From an uncultured Bacteroidales bacterium (GTDB taxonomy: Bacteria; Bacteroidota; Bacteroidia; Bacteroidales; FEN-979): 62,091 nt of DNA. Where the stretch lies: the NCBI GenBank assembly GCA_903877385.1, contig CAIRDP010000031.1, positions 1-62,091 on the forward strand, written 5' to 3'. Every line of letters begins with the position of its first letter. Positions within the stretch are counted from its first letter, which is position 1. The notes beneath the pieces are model-generated. The model saw only the letters and a program-made list of their open reading frames with translations. It was not told the DNA's origin and did not search any database. Position numbers and translations under genes: made by a program. Of the stretch, positions 25,060 to 32,738 are shown in pieces.

Positions 25060-26619
25060 CTAATATTTAATAAGCTTGTATGTGCAGATCCTTTCGCCCG
25101 GGGCTGTGCTTACAAGCAAGATGTATATCCCCGGGGCTAAATTTGCCAGGTCGGCAGTTAGGGTATAAACTCCGGGTTTGAAATGAGAACGGGATTCGAA
25201 CAAGGGGACAAATTGTATTGAATAAATGGAAGTAATGAGGTCTGCAGTTTTGCCAACGCTTAGAGGTATGTTTACCATTCCCGCCGAGGGGTTGGGAAAC
25301 GGAAGTCCGGCAACGACGTCATTATTCCCGTTGATCTCGGCAATACCTGTAATAGTATGATCGTAGATGTCGAGCAAAAGGGTGTCAACAGCAGGAGTGG
25401 AGGCAGTGATCCTCACCTGGGTGAATTTGGAGAACTTCCCGGTTGATTCAACATAAAGCAGGTAATTCCCGTAGGGCAGGTTTCCGAAACTGAAATTCCC
25501 CGATGCATCGCTCAGGGCATAGGTAATCACGTTCTTTACAGAATCAAGCAAAAGCACCTCGCTGAGGTTAAGGCTGAATCCTCCCGATGCCTGTTCATGG
25601 CGCTGAACTTTTCCTGATATTCTCCCGGGGCCCTGTACACTGTCGTTGGTCCTGGCAAGATGAATGTCGAAGTCATAGATACTTGTATCTACTCCCAGGA
25701 GCATCGACTGCTGCCAGTAAATTTCATGAAGAAAATAAGTGGGAGCATATTTCGCTGCATTTACGGAACCGGTGGTTAGTATGGCTTTAACAAAATAATC
25801 ACCAGCCAGCAAGTGTGGGAAAGTAAAGTACCCGAGGTAAGTGAATTTAAGCGTATCGAAGGCAATCACATGGTTATTCAGCAGCTTGTACAGGTAAGCA
25901 ATCCCGGTATCAGCCGTGCTCGCAGGGTTGTTAATGGGATGGTCTCCCGCAAAAACATGCCCGCCAATACTGAAATAATCAGGAGTGTAAATGTAAGTGC
26001 AGATCGAGTCGGAACAGGGAGCTTTCACATTCGACCTGCTGATGGTAAGGCAGGCTTTATAATGGCCCGATTTTGCATAAACATGCACCGGGTCCCGTTC
26101 CGAGGATGCAAGGCCGTCGCCGAAATCCCAGGACCAATGGTCGGGGTTCCCCGTTGACAGGTCTATGAATCTGTATGTGTTAGGAGTGACGGATGAAGAA
26201 TCCAGTCCTGAAATAAAAGCGGCAACACATAAAGGGCTGAATGTTTCGCAGATAAAGAAATTGATGATGATGCTGTATGATTGTATGGGCTGTGATTGAA
26301 CATGCAGAACATTGTGGCAATCGTAGGTGCTTACTATAAGGGTATCGCCCAGCCCGGGGAGCACCCTGATAGTGTCGTTATAATTTCCGCTGGTGTCGGT
26401 GTAAACGGTTAAAGTATAACTGATGTAAGGGATTTTGACATATACGCTATGGTTCTTCACGGGTAATCCGGTGGAATCATTAAGTATCCTTCCGCTTACG
26501 GTCATAACAATGGATTTCAGGCGGCCATTGTGCAGGGGATCTCCCAGGACCGGCCGGAACCAGGCCGAAGAAATAAAAGCGATAACAATTAAAATAAAGT
26601 GTACAGGTTTTACTTTCAT
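25060..26619 (-). CDS. Secreted PKD-domain protein with Ig-like modules and C-terminal sorting-like domain
   Basis: A 519-residue protein. A signal peptide (1 to about 26, ending VLG) leads to an Ig-like module (MTVSGRILNDSTGLPVKN, VSTYDCHN, FFICE) homologous to the three repeats of the gene at 46934. A PKD domain at about 135-215 (TYRFIDLSTGNPDHWSWDFG), the GHVFAG module (about 225-330), a second CNA-B-like module (ISGKVQ, FSFGNLPYGNYLLYVES) and a C-terminal domain with PFPNPSAGMVNIPL and LANLAPGIYILLVSTAPG, a T9SS type A layout, follow. Its start overlaps the stop of the upstream barrel gene (ATGA), so it is part of the sigma-factor operon. Location is probably cell surface. Confidence 0.85.
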   Translation of the reverse strand: MKVKPVHFILIVIAFISSAWFRPVLGDPLHNGRLKSIVMTVSGRILNDSTGLPVKNHSVYVKIPYISYTLTVYTDTSGNYNDTIRVLPGLGDTLIVSTYDCHNVLHVQSQPIQSYSIIINFFICETFSPLCVAAFISGLDSSSVTPNTYRFIDLSTGNPDHWSWDFGDGLASSERDPVHVYAKSGHYKACLTISRSNVKAPCSDSICTYIYTPDYFSIGGHVFAGDHPINNPASTADTGIAYLYKLLNNHVIAFDTLKFTYLGYFTFPHLLAGDYFVKAILTTGSVNAAKYAPTYFLHEIYWQQSMLLGVDTSIYDFDIHLARTNDSVQGPGRISGKVQRHEQASGGFSLNLSEVLLLDSVKNVITYALSDASGNFSFGNLPYGNYLLYVESTGKFSKFTQVRITASTPAVDTLLLDIYDHTITGIAEINGNNDVVAGLPFPNPSAGMVNIPLSVGKTADLITSIYSIQFVPLFESRSHFKPGVYTLTADLANLAPGIYILLVSTAPGERICTYKLIKY

Positions 26620-28004
26620 TTCTGATGGCTTTTTCTCCCGAACAAATATTGTATGCCAACGTCCACACCAAAGGCCTGTGCCGACGGGCTGCCGTTTTCG
26701 CCTGACTGGGAAGGCGAGGTAAGGAAATACTTGTAATAAGGTTTAACCACAATACCCCAGTTGCGTGTAAACTGGTATTCGATGGAAAGTTTTACCCATA
26801 ATTGCCAGTTTGTGAATTGTTTCGATGGTGTATTATCCTGGAGTTGTATCAGCCTGCCGTTGGGAATGTCAATATAGGGTAAAGCTTTCTTGTCGCTGAT
26901 CAGGAAAGAGATTGCGGGTCCCGCTTCTATTCCAAGGCAGAATTTCTGTGATTCGAAAACAGTATACCCAAGCAGCAACGGGACCTGGAGATAGGTGTAA
27001 CGGTTACGTGTACGGTCATCGGCAATATGCGTCACACTGTCGTAAATCGAATGATTCCTGGTTATATAAATAATTTTTGACGGATCAGCGGGATCGGTGT
27101 AATATCCTACAACCTCTTTGTAAAAGCTCACACTGTCGTTGCTGCGGTATTGCATCCTGTAAATCCCTTCATCATAGGTGTAACCGAGTCCCAGCCCGGT
27201 ATGTATTGAGAACCTTGAAAAATGATAAGCGAATTCGGCATTGGCCCAGTAGTTGAACTCACGTGTTGTAGATCCGCCCGAACGGTACAATTCCATTTCG
27301 GGTGCAATTCCGAAGTTTGCCGAGAAGAATGAGGCAACAGCTGCATTTTCCCTCACGTATTTGAAGACTTCTCCCGAACGTACGAAACTGATAGTGTCAA
27401 CCGAGGGGGTGAAGTCAAAGCTTGAGAATTCCAGGGGGTCCATGGCTTGTATAGTGGCAACGGATTCCCTTTTGGTGGTTACGGCCTGGTCTGTAATGCC
27501 GGGGCTTTTTGGTTCTGAAGATAAGGTTAGTGTATTTTCGATGCGCGTATTGGCTGCTATCAGGCCGGCAGGGGCTGGCTTGCGTACAGGCGTATTGTTT
27601 GAAGCAGTAAGGCGTTTGGTTTCTGAAAGGGGCTTAGCGACTTGTTTCCCTGCCATGCTTGGCGGTTTTGTTTCCGGTTTTACACTAATAATTTGCTGAA
27701 TTGAAGGCTTAACAACAGATGAAGCAGGGACCTCTGTAGTGGCTGAAGTCGAAGGACTGCTGTTTGGCCGCAATGCCCAGAAGGTCATGGATGCTATGAT
27801 AAGCAGGCCGGCTGTAGCGGAAACAAGGGCAAGCCCTGGTACATTCGTGAAATTAAAATGCGCCAACTCTCTGATCAGCAATTTCCAGTTCAGGTTTTTC
27901 CATACTTTGGGCGAAGGAGAGAACTCCTGCCGCCCTATGGCGTCCCTGAACAGCTCGTCAAGATTCTTGCCTGGCCCGGAATTATTATTTGTTGATTGAC
28001 CCAT
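26616..28004 (-). CDS. Membrane-anchored protein with C-terminal outer-membrane beta-barrel-like domain (anti-sigma-like position)
   Basis: A 462-residue protein encoded 2 bases behind an ECF sigma gene. A cytoplasmic N-terminus of about 55 residues (NLDELFRDAIGRQEFSPSPKVWKNL) precedes a single hydrophobic helix (LALVSATAGLLIIASMTFWAL). A long Pro/Ser/Thr-rich linker (about 80-170) follows. The final 250 residues alternate like a transmembrane beta-barrel (FNYWANAEFAYHFSRFSIHTG, LGLGYTYDEGIYRMQYR, YTYLQVPLLLGYTVF) and end SAQAFGVDVGIQYLFG. An N-terminal inner-membrane helix plus an outer-membrane barrel in one chain would bridge both membranes; the linker is long enough to cross the periplasm if extended. 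The role as partner of the adjacent sigma factor is inferred. Confidence 0.75.
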   Translation of the reverse strand: MGQSTNNNSGPGKNLDELFRDAIGRQEFSPSPKVWKNLNWKLLIRELAHFNFTNVPGLALVSATAGLLIIASMTFWALRPNSSPSTSATTEVPASSVVKPSIQQIISVKPETKPPSMAGKQVAKPLSETKRLTASNNTPVRKPAPAGLIAANTRIENTLTLSSEPKSPGITDQAVTTKRESVATIQAMDPLEFSSFDFTPSVDTISFVRSGEVFKYVRENAAVASFFSANFGIAPEMELYRSGGSTTREFNYWANAEFAYHFSRFSIHTGLGLGYTYDEGIYRMQYRSNDSVSFYKEVVGYYTDPADPSKIIYITRNHSIYDSVTHIADDRTRNRYTYLQVPLLLGYTVFESQKFCLGIEAGPAISFLISDKKALPYIDIPNGRLIQLQDNTPSKQFTNWQLWVKLSIEYQFTRNWGIVVKPYYKYFLTSPSQSGENGSPSAQAFGVDVGIQYLFGRKSHQK

Positions 28005-28006
28005 AT

Positions 28007-28567
28007 TTATTTCGAGTTCTTTTTTATTCTTGTTTCTTCAATTTTGTTTTTCAGCCATCTCCTGGCTTTAAACAACTGTGTTTTTGAAGTGTTTTCTGTG
28101 ATGCCCAATATGTGGGCGATCTCCTTATGTCCATAATCTTCAAAAATATGCAGGTTGAAAACTGTACGGTAACCTTCAGGTAAATCCTGTATCAGTTTCA
28201 ACAACAATGCCGGGTTATATTCATCCGGGAATTCAACGGTTTCATTAAAATCCAGTATCTCTGTCTCCTTTATCTCATCAATTTTTTCGTGCCTTGCGAT
28301 CTTGTTCCTTTTATTGATATAATTGATCGCATGATTTACGATAACCCGTTTGATCCATCCGGCCAGGGAACCTTCACCCCTGAAGGAGTGAATATTTTGA
28401 AAGACCTTGATGAAAGCTTCCTGTAATATGTCTTCAGCTTCATCCCGGTCATGACAGTAACGCATACAAACGCCAAGCATTACAGGGGCGAATGTTTCAA
28501 ATAACAACTTCTGCGCCTGTCGTTTACCCGCAATACAGTCTTTTACTATTTGTTCATCGATGACCAT
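28007..28567 (-). CDS. ECF-type RNA polymerase sigma factor
   Basis: A 186-residue protein. Region 2 has FAPVMLGVCMRYCHDRDEAE and DILQEAFIKVFQNIH; region 4 has LIQDLPEGYRTVFNLHIFEDYG and KEIAHILGITENTSKTQLFKAR as the helix-turn-helix. It is the first gene of a leftward cassette with the barrel-containing membrane protein (2-base gap) and the PKD protein (4-base overlap). The likely role is control of this cassette and other surface genes in response to an envelope signal; targets are not visible from the sequence. Confidence 0.92.
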   Translation of the reverse strand: MVIDEQIVKDCIAGKRQAQKLLFETFAPVMLGVCMRYCHDRDEAEDILQEAFIKVFQNIHSFRGEGSLAGWIKRVIVNHAINYINKRNKIARHEKIDEIKETEILDFNETVEFPDEYNPALLLKLIQDLPEGYRTVFNLHIFEDYGHKEIAHILGITENTSKTQLFKARRWLKNKIEETRIKKNSK

Positions 28568-28622
28568 TAACAGGATCTATTGATAGACAATCCATGCTAC
28601 CCGGGGTTGCCTGAAAGTATAA

Positions 28623-29246
28623 TTATTCAAGGGTCTCGCTGAATTTACCGAAGTTCTTCTCGAAAAAATCCCTCCCTTTATTGCTCATAATCCCATGCAG
28701 ATGATATACGAATAATTCATGGAAAACTTCAAAGGAATTCAGTTCATCAGCCGAAAAAAGATCATTATCGACCAGGTTTTCAATCCTTAACAAATGAAGG
28801 CGGGAGATAATCCCGGCATTCAGATCTTTACGGTAAAGTCCCTGCTTTTTTCCCTTGACCATATTCTCTAAGGTGCTGTCAAACATTGATTTACGACGAC
28901 TTTCCCTTATTTTTAAAAAAAGATCGGGATAATATTTCCTGATGTCATAATCCATCGAAGGATTATAATCCCGAATCATCCGTTTTATGGAATTGTATAA
29001 TTCGAAGAGTTCTTCGATAGCATTGAGTTTGCGCTGCAGGATTTCGTTGAATGCCTTACAGTGGGATACATGCTCTGAATTAAGAACCTGGTTTACCAGG
29101 TCTTTTTTATCTTCGAAGTATTCGTAAAGGGTTTTTTTTGAAATGCATAAGTGGGAGGCAACATCATCCATGGTTACGCTTTTTATCCCGTAGCGGTGAT
29201 AAAGCTTGCCAACCTGGTTTAATATTCCTTGTACTTTGTCCTTCAT
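28623..29246 (-). CDS. TetR/AcrR-family transcriptional regulator
   Basis: 207 residues from the ATG at 29246; an in-frame TTG at 29261 is discounted. The N-terminal DNA-binding domain reads LYHRYGIKSVTMDDVASHL followed by CISKKTLYEYFEDKKDLV, the TetR helix-turn-helix. The C-terminal ligand-binding half is all helical and unassigned. A TATATTTG (29251-29258 on the minus strand) lies directly before the ATG, so the transcript may be nearly leaderless, though no -33 box was found. It is closely similar in layout to the TetR protein at 37570, which adjoins the efflux genes, so it may control the efflux system or the adjacent sigma cassette. Confidence 0.88.
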   Translation of the reverse strand: MKDKVQGILNQVGKLYHRYGIKSVTMDDVASHLCISKKTLYEYFEDKKDLVNQVLNSEHVSHCKAFNEILQRKLNAIEELFELYNSIKRMIRDYNPSMDYDIRKYYPDLFLKIRESRRKSMFDSTLENMVKGKKQGLYRKDLNAGIISRLHLLRIENLVDNDLFSADELNSFEVFHELFVYHLHGIMSNKGRDFFEKNFGKFSETLE

Positions 29247-29389
29247 TATACAAATATACAAAATAAAATACAGGAAACTTTTTTTGGGTAAAAAGTTTCA
29301 GTTTGCGATTAAAGTATTTTTGCGGATGCCCTGAACATCAGGAAGGAACTAGGGCTCAGGGCTTGCCCGTTGCTTTTACCATTGAATTT

Positions 29390-31255
29390 TCAATGCTGAT
29401 AAATACTGGCGGAATTTCTGTAGCCGGCAAGGTTCTGATACCAGTCGGTATTTGTAAGCCCGTTGCTTAACGCCCATGGGGCAAGGTTAAGATAGGCCGA
29501 AAGGATGTCGGCCGATTCCTTCGGATAATCAAAACTCTGGTAAATGTTTATTACCCACGGAAGATTGTTTGAAGTCCTGTAATACCTTCCCTGGGAAGGT
29601 ATGCTTGAATCATCGCCAGTACCGAAGTATGCCTGGCTGGCAAGAGCGGTAGGGGCATGGTCGGGCAGGTGGACTTCTTTACCGCGCTCCCCGTGCAGGA
29701 TGATGAAAGGGTTGAAGTTGCCGATATCAAGATCGGTCATGGAATAGGTATTCTGTGCAAACAGCATGCTGATCCTGATCGTGTCGGGGCTTACATAGGG
29801 AACTCCGATAATCGTATTGATCATCCCTCCAGGGGTATTGAAAGCTTTGAAGTCATCATCGGTAACGATAACGGTGGGTTTATTCTGCCCTGCTTCAAGG
29901 CCGTTGGCCGATAAGGTGATATAATGGTCATACATGGAAGAACCGGTGACGGTAATGGCAGATTGGGGTATGTTGGTATTTGCAAACTGGAACCCGAAAC
30001 CACTGGGAAAGGAAGCGCCTGCAGCCCTAAGGATGAAGGTAGCATCGCATTCCACAATTTTGTTCTGGGCATTGGTGATGGTGTTGAAAGTATAATTCAT
30101 GACTAGGTCATTGAAATCATAATCACCCTGGTTTGGCCACAGGTCTTCAAATGCCAGGCTGCCGCTGCCCACCGAAGGGAAGAAATTATTAAAGGCCCTG
30201 GTCGGATCATTCGGGTAATCATCATACGAGTTGGGTACGCCATCACCGTCACTGTCACTGAGCAGGGCATAACTCACATCGGTGTTGAATAAGGCCCCCG
30301 TTACCGTTCCGTTATAGTGGCTGCTGCTTGCATCATAAACGATTGAGCCGCTGCCTTCGTTGAAATGCCATAATGCTTTGATTCCCGTTTCATTCCCGGT
30401 CCAGGGAACCGACATGCTTGAAGTGACCTGCTGTGCCGTTAATGCAGTGTTCCACATGCTCACCTCGTCAATAAGGCCCTGGAAGAACTTCTGAGCCCCG
30501 GCATCGGAACCTATTGATATGGTTCGTCCGGTATTTACCAGGACCGAAGTTACCGTTGCCGAGTTTTTAAGCACACCATTCACATAAAGGTAAATGGTTG
30601 AACCGTCATAAACACCCGCAAGGTGGTACCAGGTATTCAGGGTGGGCTGCCCTGCTCCCCAGTTGATCAGCGTAGAGGTAAAGTTCCCGGTATAAACGCT
30701 TACCTGGAATCCTTTATAAAGATCCTGGCCAAGCCCGCAACCGTCCCAGTCGCCTTTTTCCAGGATCTTGGCTGTTTGCTGTTTTGTTGGTTTCACCCAG
30801 GCTTCAAAAGAAAATTTATTCGGAAAGGAAAGAGCGGCGGAATTCGGTATGTTGATCCAGTCGGTAGTCCCGTTAAAACTCATGGAATAATTAACAGATA
30901 CGCTTTTTGTATTTGGGAAAGTAAACTCGGTCAAAGGACTGCTTACAGGCAAAAGTATGGAGTTGATCATTACATTCTTTTCGAATGTGGGCAGGGTAAC
31001 CGAAACATTGTAATCAGAGTTGTTGCCGGCAAAAAAAGCTTTCAGGTACAACCTGCTCCCGTCACCGGATGAAATTCTGAGTACACCTGAGGGGATATTA
31101 TGCAAGCTGAACTGTATGTTTTCGGAAGTGCTCCATGGGAAAGAACTGCTCACTTTAAGGTTGCGCATCCCCTGCGAAGGGCTTTCACTGGCACTTTTTC
31201 TGCAGGAGGTCGCAATCAGCAATACAGCAGCGCAAAGACAAAGTACTTTTTTCAT
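29390..31255 (-). CDS. LruC-domain lipoprotein with LamG domain
   Basis: 621 residues from the ATG at 31255, which gives a lipoprotein signal (MKKVLCLCAAVLLIATSC, lipobox Cys at 18). A LamG-like domain runs about residues 130-285 (FSFEAWVKPTKQQ, GLIDEVSMWNTALTAQQV). A thrombospondin-3-type calcium loop follows (DSDGDGVPNSYDDYPNDP), then the LruC domain to about residue 610 (SLAFEDLWPNQGDYDFNDL, MNYTF, YFGTGDDSS, GRYYRTSNNLPW). LruC proteins are surface or outer-membrane lipoproteins of Bacteroidota and Leptospira with little known function. It is transcribed alone from the promoter at 31274-31304. Confidence 0.9.
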   Translation of the reverse strand: MKKVLCLCAAVLLIATSCRKSASESPSQGMRNLKVSSSFPWSTSENIQFSLHNIPSGVLRISSGDGSRLYLKAFFAGNNSDYNVSVTLPTFEKNVMINSILLPVSSPLTEFTFPNTKSVSVNYSMSFNGTTDWINIPNSAALSFPNKFSFEAWVKPTKQQTAKILEKGDWDGCGLGQDLYKGFQVSVYTGNFTSTLINWGAGQPTLNTWYHLAGVYDGSTIYLYVNGVLKNSATVTSVLVNTGRTISIGSDAGAQKFFQGLIDEVSMWNTALTAQQVTSSMSVPWTGNETGIKALWHFNEGSGSIVYDASSSHYNGTVTGALFNTDVSYALLSDSDGDGVPNSYDDYPNDPTRAFNNFFPSVGSGSLAFEDLWPNQGDYDFNDLVMNYTFNTITNAQNKIVECDATFILRAAGASFPSGFGFQFANTNIPQSAITVTGSSMYDHYITLSANGLEAGQNKPTVIVTDDDFKAFNTPGGMINTIIGVPYVSPDTIRISMLFAQNTYSMTDLDIGNFNPFIILHGERGKEVHLPDHAPTALASQAYFGTGDDSSIPSQGRYYRTSNNLPWVINIYQSFDYPKESADILSAYLNLAPWALSNGLTNTDWYQNLAGYRNSASIYQH

Positions 31256-31273
31256 TGAGTATTGTAGTTTGCA

Positions 31274-31304
31274 CAAAGGTAATCAATGAAATGCTGATTT
31301 CAAG
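31274..31304 (-). promoter_or_regulatory. Promoter of the LruC lipoprotein gene
   Basis: On the minus strand CTTG-N19-TACCTTTG gives an exact -7 element (31274-31281) with a one-base-off -33 box (31301-31304). It lies 19 bases before the chosen ATG, supporting 31255 as the start. Confidence 0.65.
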
Positions 31305-31396
31305 GCCTTCTTAGCAACTGTAATCCTTTTAATGTTATCTGTATACAGTTTTCTTTTAAGTGATAAGCTGGGGTATGATTCCGGCTGGCCCCTTTT

Positions 31397-31469
31397 CCTG
31401 CTTCCGCCTCAAGCCCTGGGGATGAACCCCTGCCAGCCTTCCCCTGCTACCGCCTCAAGCCCTGGGGAT
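31397..31469. repeat. Two direct copies of a 27-bp GC-rich unit
   Basis: 31397-31423 and 31443-31469 differ at one position and share CCGCCTCAAGCCCTGGGGAT. They lie in the divergent gap between the LruC gene and the efflux adaptor gene, upstream of the latter's promoter. GC content is much higher than the surroundings. Confidence 0.75.
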
Positions 31470-31539
31470 TTTACCCGGGAAATAAAAAAATACCGGAAAC
31501 GATTTCTCTATAAAAAGTTTTTATTAGGAGGAATTTTGA

Positions 31540-31547
31540 TATCTTTG
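31540..31547 (+). promoter_or_regulatory. -7 promoter element of the efflux adaptor/pump operon
   Basis: TATCTTTG matches TAnnTTTG, 56 bases before the adaptor start codon. The -33 position reads GTTTT rather than TTTG. A TetR operator would be expected close by, but no clear palindrome was found. Confidence 0.6.
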
Positions 31548-31602
31548 CGTTTTGAAGAAAAGCCCCGGCTTTTAAATAAAATAACGAATTAATTATTGCG
31601 AA

Positions 31603-32724
31603 ATGAAGAAGATAATTTGGATCAGCGGCCTGATCATTTTCCTGGTGTCCTGCGGGGGTAATTCAGGGAATAAACAGGCCAGGCTTGATGACCTCAAAAA
31701 ACAGAGAGATAAACTTACCGCCGAGATCAACTCACTTGAAACTGAAATCAATCCACAGGGAATCCAGGCTGCGGCAATCGTGAAGACCATGGATGTGATA
31801 AAGCGACAGTTTGAACATTACATAGAAGTCCAGGGACGGATTGACGGGAATGAAAATATCGGGGTTGTTCCCCGTAACCAGGGTGGTGTAGTCACGAAGA
31901 TTTACGTGTCGCAGGGCGACCATGTGACCGCCGGGCAACTGCTTGCCGATATGGACAATGAAGTCCTCAAGCAAACAATGAAAGAATTGCAGACATCGCT
32001 GGATTATGCCACCGATATGTACAACCGCCAGAAAAACCTCTGGGACCAGAAGATCGGTTCCGAAGCCCAGTATCTCACGGCCAAGAATACCAAGGAATCG
32101 CTTGAAGGGAAAATAAACACCTTAAAGGATCAGCTCGACATGTCAAGGATAGTTTCACCTATAGACGGCACGGTTGAGGATATTCCTATTAAAGTTGGGC
32201 AGATGGCATCGCCCGCATCACCCCAGCCCTGTTTCAGGATAGTCAACTTTTCAAGGGCTAAGGCTGTTGCCGATGTAAGCGAAGCGTATTCGAACAAGAT
32301 CAAGACGGGCGACCCGGTAAAAGTATACATGCCCGACCTGAATACCGAACTGGATGCAACGGTAAGCTTTTCGAGTAAGTATATCAATCCGACCAACCGT
32401 ACCTTTACGGTTGAAGCTATGCTTCCCTCCTCATCGGGCCTCACTTTCAGGGCAAATATGATTGCCGTTGTGAGGATCAAGGACTACGATAATAAAAACA
32501 GCCTGGCCATCCCCCAGAATTACATACAAACGGCAAAGGACGAAGGGCATTTTGTTTTTATTGTTGAAGTAAAAGACGGGAAGACCTGTGCCAGGAAACG
32601 CAGTGTTACTCCATTTATCACCTATAACGGGCTTACCGAAGTGCTGGATGGCCTTAAGGAAGGGGATAAGGTGATCACCACCGGCTATAAGGACCTTTAC
32701 GACGGCCAATTGATTTCCTTCTAA
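31603..32724 (+). CDS. RND efflux periplasmic adaptor lipoprotein
   Basis: A 373-residue membrane-fusion protein. A lipoprotein signal (IIFLVSC, Cys18) and a coiled coil (about 27-45, LDDLKKQRDKLTAEINSLE) are followed by a first lipoyl half-motif (VVTKIYVSQGDHVTAGQLLA), a hairpin coiled coil (about 120-180) and a second lipoyl half (IVSPIDGTVEDIPIKVGQMA). The beta-barrel and membrane-proximal domains end with VLDGLKEGDKVITTGYKDL. It links the RND pump encoded 14 bases downstream to an outer-membrane TolC-type channel, probably that at 36181. Substrates are unknown. Confidence 0.92.
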   Translation: MKKIIWISGLIIFLVSCGGNSGNKQARLDDLKKQRDKLTAEINSLETEINPQGIQAAAIVKTMDVIKRQFEHYIEVQGRIDGNENIGVVPRNQGGVVTKIYVSQGDHVTAGQLLADMDNEVLKQTMKELQTSLDYATDMYNRQKNLWDQKIGSEAQYLTAKNTKESLEGKINTLKDQLDMSRIVSPIDGTVEDIPIKVGQMASPASPQPCFRIVNFSRAKAVADVSEAYSNKIKTGDPVKVYMPDLNTELDATVSFSSKYINPTNRTFTVEAMLPSSSGLTFRANMIAVVRIKDYDNKNSLAIPQNYIQTAKDEGHFVFIVEVKDGKTCARKRSVTPFITYNGLTEVLDGLKEGDKVITTGYKDLYDGQLISF

Positions 32725-32738
32725 AGACCTGATGTAAT

